Of a stretch of 6,375 nucleotides of DNA, positions 1 to 5,323 are shown piece by piece (position 1 is the first letter of the stretch; each line of letters begins with the position of its first letter). The notes below the pieces were generated by a model, which worked only from the letters and a program-made list of their open reading frames with translations, was not told where the DNA came from and made no database searches. Origin of the DNA: Candidatus Hodarchaeota archaeon (GTDB lineage Archaea > Asgardarchaeota > Heimdallarchaeia > Hodarchaeales > Hodarchaeaceae); contig JAEOTU010000221.1 in the NCBI GenBank assembly GCA_016839665.1, positions 1 to 6,375 on the forward strand. The letters are read 5' to 3'. The position numbers and the translations under genes are program-made.

Positions 1-351
1 GAGAGAAATACTATAACAGAGGTTATTAGCACTTTACCATTGCAATCAAAAATGGTTATTTTATCCATATATACATTAGAGAATATGACTGTTAATTCTG
101 AGACGGTTTCTACTGGAGATGTCTATGAAAAATATACTCAGATTTGTAAAGAGATGGGGATGGATTCTCTGACTCAAAGACGTGTTGGTGATCTGATTAA
201 TGAATTAGATGCTCTCGGTATAATTAGTGCACGAGTTGTATCTCGTGGAAGACATGGAAGGACAAAAGAAATTCGTTTCAGCATTCCAAAATCCTTAGTT
301 GAATCTACTTTACAAGAAGATAAAATTTTTTCCGGAAAAATGAACTTCTAA
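1..351 (+). CDS. cdc6: ORC1-type DNA replication protein Orc1/Cdc6, C-terminal fragment
   Basis: This is the last 116 residues of an Orc1/Cdc6 replication initiator, which binds origin DNA and loads the MCM helicase. The frame is open from base 1 to a TAA at 349-351, so the AAA+ ATPase part lies left of the window; the ATG at 40 is internal, not the start. What is present is the winged-helix DNA-binding domain. It begins with the family's 'LPLQSK.VILSIY' helix (fragment residues about 12-24), then 'TGDVYEKYTQICKEMG' (about 38-53). The recognition helix 'LTQRRVGDLINELDALG' spans about 57-73, and the wing 'ARVVSRGRHGRTKEIRF' about 77-93. This wing (S.GR.GRTKEI) is highly characteristic of archaeal Cdc6. 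A short, poorly conserved tail follows. The gene converges on PolD DP1 with 25 bp between stops. Family assignment is very secure; which paralogue it is cannot be judged. Confidence 0.95.
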   Translation, partial: ERNTITEVISTLPLQSKMVILSIYTLENMTVNSETVSTGDVYEKYTQICKEMGMDSLTQRRVGDLINELDALGIISARVVSRGRHGRTKEIRFSIPKSLVESTLQEDKIFSGKMNF

Positions 352-376
352 TTGTTAGCATACTAGTAATTTTATT

Positions 377-2014
377 TCAAAGAGTTTTCAGGTCTATTAA
401 GTCCACAGTTCCTGATTTGGTGTCAAGAATAGAAACTACTCCGACAGATGCATCTTTTTCTGAATGTGACTTTTCTACACCTCCTCTTTTAAAAGTTCCA
501 CACGTGATAATCTTTACTCCCTTGTATTCCTTAAAATACGCCTGATGAAAATGTCCTGAAATAATAACGTTTGGTGTTTCATCTATAACTAAATAATCTT
601 TCCTAAATGGAGCAAGAGGGTTGAAAGATCCATATTCTGGACAGAGATGGCGATATTCTAAAAGATGTTGTATCCCTGGTATTAAGTTCGTTGGTTCTTG
701 TTGGAGATGTTTCTGAAAGAGCATGTTATTTCCTTGTCCATGGAATACTAAGAATTTTAAATCCTCAATTGAAAACCGGAGAGGATTACCATAACTTTTC
801 AAGTTAGGGAGTTTTAGAAGAGTTCTCCCAATCTGTTTATCGATCCCTGGTTGAGGAAGGACCGTTTGTGTTGCATCATGTTCTCCAGGAATAACTATAA
901 TTTGGATGTGTGAAGGAACTTCCTTTAATAGCGTTGCTAAACCTTCATATTGAGCTTGGAGTGAATGAACTATAATTTCTTGTTTCTGATCAGAGAAACG
1001 TCCAATACCATCCACAAGGTCTCCTGCAATAATTATTGTATTAATTTCTTCTCCTCTCAAGTTTAAAAAATTGATTAATTTCGCGAAAACACTTCGTGAA
1101 AAGTATTTTGAGCCAAAATGCAAGTCTGAAACAAACATTAACTTATGTGGTTTAGAAGTAGGCTTGAACTGTATTGGTGAAAAACTTGGTCTAATAACAT
1201 CTTTTCCCCAAAATGCTGTAATATTTCCTCCTCTGAAATTCTTTGGTAAAACCCCTGATATACCAATTACTGAGTCTCGCAAAATGTCCCGATATTCAGG
1301 GAAACTCTTACTGTCTTGAACCATTACGCAATTAGTAATGATTTCACTTTCTGGATCTTCAAGTTGGATCACAAATTTGTTTGTATGTAAAACCCGAGTA
1401 TCTTGAACCATTCCAATGAGAATTCCACTTTTACCACGAGGTATTTCTTCTGGTAGGAGATTTCCTTTTAAAACTAATGCTGCATTATTAAGATGTGTTA
1501 CAAGAATATTAGAAAGTCGTTCGAAACGATCCTCAAACAATCGTCGAAAAGTTGTAACATCTGGCTTATCAGTAGTTTTTTCTGGGATATCCACTTCAAT
1601 TTTGATCTGTGAGGGAGGATGATAAGCAGTAGTAATTTTATGTGCTGCTTTTTCTCTTGTTGTAAGGTATTGTTTTGATTTTTTGCTTTCATTAGACATT
1701 GTATTTTCTTGGTGATCATCTAATGGATGTCCCGCTTCGAACATTGATTTTTTCTTATCTTCTTTAGAAATTTGAGTCTGTATTTCACGATTTTCGAGAT
1801 ATTTCTTCACAGTTTCAAGATTTATAACAGGAATGTTCTTAGGAAATATCTTAATACTTTTTCTGAGGAGCTCTTCTGAGATATCTTTCTGTAATAAATA
1901 ATCTAAGGCATCAGTTGCAATATTAAAGTTGCAATCCAAGAATATTCTGACTAATTCTCTTTTTTCCAAGACGAAATAGACCCCAAAAAAGCCTAGTAGA
2001 GATTGGAATGACAC
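377..2014 (-). CDS. polB: DNA polymerase D (archaeal Pol II) small subunit DP1
   Basis: DP1 is the proofreading 3'-5' exonuclease and accessory subunit of the archaeal replicative polymerase PolD; it pairs with DP2, which is not in this window. In the 545-residue product, residues 16-60 are the N-terminal helical domain ('EKRELVRIFL'). Residues 75-155 are a charged linker, about 165-285 an OB fold, and 290-545 an Mre11-like calcineurin phosphoesterase. Metal-site motifs are visible in order: DLH (D297, H299), GDLVDG (D332), PGEHD (378-380), FHG (H425) and GHFH (H488, H490), plus 'PLAPFRKDYLVID' before the last. The usual GNHD is GEHD here. Length is normal for the family. The start is uncertain. 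GTG at 2014 has no Shine-Dalgarno, but a weak AT box about 26 bases upstream would allow a leaderless transcript. TTG at 1969 has GGGGT 10 bases upstream and begins right at the conserved domain. The gene lies 156 bp downstream of STT3 on the same strand, with a hairpin between them. Confidence 0.95.
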   Translation of the reverse strand: MSFQSLLGFFGVYFVLEKRELVRIFLDCNFNIATDALDYLLQKDISEELLRKSIKIFPKNIPVINLETVKKYLENREIQTQISKEDKKKSMFEAGHPLDDHQENTMSNESKKSKQYLTTREKAAHKITTAYHPPSQIKIEVDIPEKTTDKPDVTTFRRLFEDRFERLSNILVTHLNNAALVLKGNLLPEEIPRGKSGILIGMVQDTRVLHTNKFVIQLEDPESEIITNCVMVQDSKSFPEYRDILRDSVIGISGVLPKNFRGGNITAFWGKDVIRPSFSPIQFKPTSKPHKLMFVSDLHFGSKYFSRSVFAKLINFLNLRGEEINTIIIAGDLVDGIGRFSDQKQEIIVHSLQAQYEGLATLLKEVPSHIQIIVIPGEHDATQTVLPQPGIDKQIGRTLLKLPNLKSYGNPLRFSIEDLKFLVFHGQGNNMLFQKHLQQEPTNLIPGIQHLLEYRHLCPEYGSFNPLAPFRKDYLVIDETPNVIISGHFHQAYFKEYKGVKIITCGTFKRGGVEKSHSEKDASVGVVSILDTKSGTVDLIDLKTL

Positions 2015-2033
2015 ATCGAAGAGAAGTTGACAA

Positions 2034-2042
2034 CTATTTTTT
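2034..2042 (-). promoter_or_regulatory. Possible AT-rich promoter box for DP1
   Basis: The minus strand reads AAAAAATAG here, centred about 26 bases upstream of the GTG start of DP1. That is the spacing expected between an archaeal TATA box and a transcription start, and it would give a leaderless mRNA. The match to a TATA box is poor and no clear BRE is seen, so this is only a candidate. Confidence 0.2.
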
Positions 2043-2103
2043 CTCTAAAATTGATGCTGTTTGGTCTTGCTAAAAAAGATAACGATGTATCTCCAATTAG
2101 AAA

Positions 2104-2147
2104 AGGTTACCTTCTTTTGTTTTATTTGGTAATATTGAAGATAACCT
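2104..2147 (-). terminator. RNA hairpin and U-tract after the STT3 gene, candidate terminator
   Basis: Read on the minus strand, the arms AGGTTATCTTC (2147-2137) and GAAGGTAACCT (2114-2104) pair over 11 positions with one G-U wobble and a 22-base loop. The hairpin begins 24 bases after the STT3 stop. It is followed directly by TTTCT and, about 25 bases later, by a six-T run (2077-2072). The single irregular pair is G-U only if the minus strand is transcribed; on the other strand it is a C-A mismatch, which fits an RNA structure made from the STT3 transcript. It could end the STT3 mRNA or act as a processing or attenuation element before DP1. Archaeal termination mostly depends on U-tracts, so the six-T run may matter more than the stem. 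Confidence 0.45.
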
Positions 2148-2170
2148 AACTAATCGTGGAAAAATATCAA

Positions 2171-4351
2171 CTAAGGTGCAATAGCCCCTGGAGGAATGAC
2201 TTCCCATTTGATACGCCAGATAAACACCCAATCATGAGTTGTTTTGTATGCAAGCTCATAATAGTTCACATACTCTGCATATTCTTTATGGAGATCAGTC
2301 CAAATTGCGAAGCCTTTTTCAGTAGGAGCATTATCTTTTATTGGAGCATATTGTGATAATCGACTGGTATAACCTTCTTCTGTGGCTCCTTCCGATGCTA
2401 ACACCCAAAAGACTGAATCATAAAATTTGTCAACATACCCTTGAATATATTGGTTCCGTGAATCATACTCGAGGTAATCATCTTGGTCTATTTGGACTAT
2501 GTTTCCACTATTCTCTCCAATTCTGACAAACCATGGAACTTTTCCAACATCAGAATCAAATCCCCAAGTTCCATATCCATCAGAGGTCAAAAGGACGAGA
2601 TAGGTCACATCATATTGCTTTGCAATTTTCAGAGATTCCCGTGGGTTGAGAACCAACATGCAACCAACGTTACCAATTTTGGTAGAATTAAGTGTAGCAT
2701 TATCAACCAAAATAGTAGTATTAGATAATCCACTAATCCAATAACCATAGTCCCACCATGAGGCTACGACATCCCTTGATCCAGTATGATAATCTAACCA
2801 TCCGATCGCTTCTTGCCAATCATTTCCTAGAATTGCACTTTGGCCTGACGGCACAACAGTGAGAACAGAAGCTGCTTGCGTTGACATCCTTGCTGCGTCT
2901 GAAGCCATAAATACAGATGCTAATAAGAAAATTCCCATAAATCCAAAAGCTATTGCAGTATGTTCATTTGATAGTGGTTGTGTAAAGCGAGTTTTTCGTC
3001 GACTTAGAGTAAACCTTTCTTGAAATGTCAGTACAAATGGTAATAGTGTTTGGTCAATCGCTTTAGCTGCTAATAATGCTACTGCTGGAGCCGAGATTAG
3101 AGCCAATCTTACCATTGAACCAGCAAAATATACGGCTGTAAGACCGAATAGTAGAAGAAGGATATTTCTTTCAGTAGGCTTTTCATAAAGGTAATATACA
3201 CTCAAAGGTATAAAAAAGATTAATAATCCTGCGTTTCTGAAAAATGTTGACCAAACGACAATCTGATGTTCGCTAACTGATGCTAAAATTGGAGTATCGT
3301 CTCGGAATATCGGTATTAACACAGTAACAAATTTACTTGAGATATTGGTTAAAATACCCGATAAGAAGAGAATTACTATTCCTAGTACTATAGCAAATCC
3401 AAAGAAGGGGTACAGGGGTTTAAGACGATCACGAAATTGACTAGTATCATAAAAGGTGTTGATGTATCTATATAATTCTGCTAGGAACACTAAACCAAGG
3501 ACTCCTAGAGGTATTAGGGAATCGGTTGTAAGGAGTGAAGCTGGACCATTTCGTGGGATTAATATGGTTATAAAGAATGCAATTAAAATAGATCCTCCAT
3601 ATGCAAGAGATAATCGATCTGAGTGTTTTTTGAGAAGTAATAAAATGAATGCATGAAGAGCGATTAGCATCAAAACATATGTTGAGGCTCCCCACGATCC
3701 AGATAATACTCCTAAACATATTCCTGAAAATATTGTAGCAATTGGTGACCCTGTTCTTAAAGCCCGAGCATAGAAATACAGGCTTAATACAAGGAAAAGG
3801 ATTCCTAGTGCCTCATTGTCAAAAAATCCTACAACAGTTCGTTGTAGGTGGCCTGCTGAAATTGATAAAAAGAGGGCAGCAAGTATCCCAACTTTTTTGT
3901 TTCCAAGTTCCTTTCCTAAGAAATATATTGCTACACATGTTATTGCTCCGAATAATGCTGGTTGATAGAAACAAACCACTTTTAATGGAATATCCAATCC
4001 TATGAGCGAAAAAAGTTGATACAACAAGACCGCTGAAAGAGGTGTTCCAATATATTGATTTTGTCCCCAAAATCTGCCTTCTGGATACCATGTTTGAGTA
4101 TCAACCCAACTTAAAAAAGCAGAAAGACCATTTTCTTCAATGTATAGGGCTGCACGATATTGGGAATAAGGATCATTTGCTCCAAGAATAATTTCGTAAT
4201 TAAAGATTGCGAAAATTCTGACAAGATAAGCTAAGATGAAAATCAAGATAAGAGCAGCGTATAAAAAAATCATTTCTTTTTTAATCGTTGTAACTGCGGT
4301 GTTATAGCGATTTCGGATATCATCGAGGATTCGATCTATGAAAATAGGCAT
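2171..4351 (-). CDS. stt3: Oligosaccharyltransferase catalytic subunit STT3/AglB, eukaryote-like
   Basis: This membrane enzyme transfers a glycan from a lipid carrier to Asn in N-X-S/T sequons on the outer face of the cell membrane. The 726-residue product has about 13 hydrophobic membrane segments (roughly residues 28-485) and a soluble C-terminal domain (about 490-726). Catalytic motifs can be read in order: ND60P in the first outer loop and a DNE metal motif (D178, E180, in VGFFDNEA). Then come SVSEHQ (358-363) in external loop 5, a conserved Arg in GSMVRLAL (R415), the sequon-binding WWDYG (532-536), and a DK-type motif 'DNATLNSTKI' (550-559). SVSE rather than TIXE, the DNATLNSTKI segment, 'WFVRIG' (607-612), and a length near human STT3A (705) rather than long euryarchaeal AglB all look eukaryotic. 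The ATG at 4351 is preceded by AAGGTGA at a 9-base spacing, a good archaeal ribosome-binding site. No glycan-synthesis genes are adjacent. Confidence 0.96.
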   Translation of the reverse strand: MPIFIDRILDDIRNRYNTAVTTIKKEMIFLYAALILIFILAYLVRIFAIFNYEIILGANDPYSQYRAALYIEENGLSAFLSWVDTQTWYPEGRFWGQNQYIGTPLSAVLLYQLFSLIGLDIPLKVVCFYQPALFGAITCVAIYFLGKELGNKKVGILAALFLSISAGHLQRTVVGFFDNEALGILFLVLSLYFYARALRTGSPIATIFSGICLGVLSGSWGASTYVLMLIALHAFILLLLKKHSDRLSLAYGGSILIAFFITILIPRNGPASLLTTDSLIPLGVLGLVFLAELYRYINTFYDTSQFRDRLKPLYPFFGFAIVLGIVILFLSGILTNISSKFVTVLIPIFRDDTPILASVSEHQIVVWSTFFRNAGLLIFFIPLSVYYLYEKPTERNILLLLFGLTAVYFAGSMVRLALISAPAVALLAAKAIDQTLLPFVLTFQERFTLSRRKTRFTQPLSNEHTAIAFGFMGIFLLASVFMASDAARMSTQAASVLTVVPSGQSAILGNDWQEAIGWLDYHTGSRDVVASWWDYGYWISGLSNTTILVDNATLNSTKIGNVGCMLVLNPRESLKIAKQYDVTYLVLLTSDGYGTWGFDSDVGKVPWFVRIGENSGNIVQIDQDDYLEYDSRNQYIQGYVDKFYDSVFWVLASEGATEEGYTSRLSQYAPIKDNAPTEKGFAIWTDLHKEYAEYVNYYELAYKTTHDWVFIWRIKWEVIPPGAIAP

Positions 4352-4360
4352 TCTTATTTT

Positions 4361-4367
4361 TCACCTT
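4361..4367 (-). promoter_or_regulatory. Ribosome-binding site of STT3
   Basis: The minus strand reads AAGGTGA nine bases before the ATG at 4351. It matches the GGTGA part of the archaeal anti-Shine-Dalgarno complement and fixes the STT3 start. No alternative in-frame start is better placed. Confidence 0.6.
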
Positions 4368-4410
4368 GGAATATCTGTATTGAAAAGTCTTTGTCTTTGA
4401 GAAAAATAGT

Positions 4411-4418
4411 TTTTAATA
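4411..4418 (-). promoter_or_regulatory. Candidate TATA box for STT3
   Basis: The minus strand reads TATTAAAA within the AT-rich TTAATATTAAAAACTAT. A start site about 26 bases downstream (near 4389) would leave a leader of roughly 38 bases containing the AAGGTGA site. This is the most TATA-like sequence upstream of STT3, but such boxes are common by chance in AT-rich DNA. Confidence 0.35.
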
Positions 4419-4462
4419 TTAAGATGGCTCTCTTGCTTTGCAAACGGCACTCTTTTACAAGA

Positions 4463-4470
4463 TTTAAAAT
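4463..4470 (+). promoter_or_regulatory. Candidate TATA box for the PRC-barrel-like gene
   Basis: TTTAAAAT preceded by the purine-rich ACAAGA, a possible BRE, lies about 64 bases before the ATG at 4530. The predicted transcription start near 4492 would give a leader of about 38 bases. It is divergent from the STT3 promoter candidate, some 45-50 bp away. The assignment is by position and base composition only. Confidence 0.35.
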
Positions 4471-4529
4471 TTATTGTGTAATACATTATTTTGATTGTTT
4501 CATGTAATTCTCAAAAAGATTTGGTGTCA

Positions 4530-4871
4530 ATGATGGCAAAACATCCCGTAGATGTAGATTTAGAATTATTTGAACTCATTTTTCCAGGAAAAATTATAGG
4601 AAAAGCGGTTATTGATGCTGATGCACGTATGATAGGGGTTATTCGTAATGTTAGAATTCAGGTTCCCTCACCAGCTATCAGTTTCATTGTAAAAGGCCTT
4701 GATACTGAATTTTCCGTGAAAGCAGAGGATATCCAAGCTATTGGTAATGTTGTACAACTTAGTATTACTATTAAACATTCGGAACCTATTGAAATCAATG
4801 ATATAATTCGATTAAGAAGTGAAATCCAAGAAGAGATTATTCATTTTTTTCAAGTTATACAATCACGCTAG
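4530..4871 (+). CDS. Small PRC-barrel-like protein
   Basis: The product is 113 residues with no signal peptide or membrane segment. Residues 18-80 resemble the archaeal PRC-barrel domain, a small beta-barrel found in adaptor and RNA- or photosystem-associated proteins. It starts 'PGKIIGKAVIDADARMIGVI', has alternating beta strands, and ends in 'VKAEDIQAIGNVVQLS', close to the typical ending of these domains. A charged, probably helical tail (about 86-113, 'DIIRLRSEIQEEIIHFF') follows. Specific function is unknown; archaeal single-domain PRC proteins are mostly uncharacterised. The start is chosen among ATG 4530, ATG 4533 and TTG 4491. The ATGs have a partial Shine-Dalgarno (GGTG, about 4-7 bases upstream) and suit a leader from the TATA box at 4463. 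The TTG would need a leaderless message and adds 13 residues of unremarkable sequence. The gene is divergent from STT3 and convergent with the zinc-finger gene (57 bp between stops). The open frame is probably real; the family call is moderate. Confidence 0.65.
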   Translation: MMAKHPVDVDLELFELIFPGKIIGKAVIDADARMIGVIRNVRIQVPSPAISFIVKGLDTEFSVKAEDIQAIGNVVQLSITIKHSEPIEINDIIRLRSEIQEEIIHFFQVIQSR

Positions 4872-4883
4872 AAGGAGAAAGGA

Positions 4884-4910
4884 ATGAGTAAAAGGGAATT
4901 TCAATTGTAG
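4884..4910 (+). other. Eight-codon mini-ORF with strong ribosome-binding site
   Basis: ATG AGT AAA AGG GAA TTT CAA TTG TAG encodes MSKREFQL and starts 12 bases after the stop of the PRC-barrel-like gene. AAGGAG at 4872-4877 lies six bases before the ATG, a better Shine-Dalgarno than that of the gene upstream. The remaining bases to the end of the zinc-finger gene hold no continuation in any frame. It could be a translated micro-peptide, the remnant of a lost downstream gene, or chance. Confidence 0.25.
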
Positions 4911-4928
4911 AGAAATATTACAAAAATA

Positions 4929-5300
4929 TCATTGAATATCAGTGATTTTAGTAGTTAAATCAGTTAATAGATCCATAACCTGAAGAATTGTCCTCATTTC
5001 TTCAAGATCTTCACAAGCAGCTAGTTTTTGAGTGAGAAAGTTTAATTTTCCGATTAGAATGTCTTGAAGTATTGAACGGGATTCGGAAAAGGAGAGTGAT
5101 TGTTCAATTTGCTTTATTTCCTCATCAGAACTCGCAAAAACGGCTTTTCTTTCGCACTTTGGGCAAAAAATTTTTTTGTCTTTCTTAAATAAGGGAACGT
5201 TGCAATCAGGGCAGGACTCTGTTAACATTGTTGCACCAGAAAGTAATAGAGTGCTCATTCGTTTAATATCAGATGAAGAATCATTTTTCTTTTTAGACAT
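4929..5300 (-). CDS. ZNRD2 / autoantigen p27-like zinc-ribbon protein (UPF0148 family)
   Basis: The product is 123 residues. Residues 12-30 form the helix 'IKRMSTLLLSGATMLTESC', which matches the family pattern of a short helix with 'LL.G..ML...C' leading into the zinc site. A four-cysteine zinc ribbon follows: C30, C33, C46, C49 (CPDC and CPKC), with 'KKDKKIFCPKC' between and around. In the eukaryotic relative, Sjogren syndrome/scleroderma autoantigen 1 (ZNRD2), the same element reads '...LL.GY.ML...C..C......K.I.C..C'. Residues 57-75 are an acidic linker, and 76-120 are helical ('ILIGKLNFLTQKL..C.DLEEM'), resembling the helical C-terminus of ZNRD2. Cellular function is not established in archaea. 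ATG at 5300 has a weak AAAGGT 9 bases upstream. The gap to the ValRS stop is 23 bp, so the two are probably co-transcribed. Confidence 0.85.
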   Translation of the reverse strand: MSKKKNDSSSDIKRMSTLLLSGATMLTESCPDCNVPLFKKDKKIFCPKCERKAVFASSDEEIKQIEQSLSFSESRSILQDILIGKLNFLTQKLAACEDLEEMRTILQVMDLLTDLTTKITDIQ

Positions 5301-5323
5301 TGGAATTAGACCTTTAATCTTGA

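Noticed and set aside
377..2014. Mre11-type nuclease instead of PolD DP1
   Set aside because: The phosphoesterase is C-terminal, preceded by an OB fold and N-terminal helical domain, and has the PLAP..KDYLVID...GHFH signature of DP1.
2015..2170. tRNA, small RNA gene or origin repeats in the STT3-DP1 gap
   Set aside because: No cloverleaf or TTCCA..GGAAA-type ORB repeat is visible; only the hairpin and U-tract stand out.
3456..4091. Open frames on both strands inside the STT3 gene (and similar ones inside DP1, ValRS and STT3 elsewhere)
   Set aside because: They overlap secure genes, have no family resemblance and show the skewed composition expected of shadow frames.
4491..4529. TTG at 4491 as the start of the PRC-barrel-like gene
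   Set aside because: It has no Shine-Dalgarno and adds 13 residues without domain similarity; ATG 4530/4533 has GGTG upstream and fits the TATA spacing better. A leaderless start at 4491 is not fully excluded.
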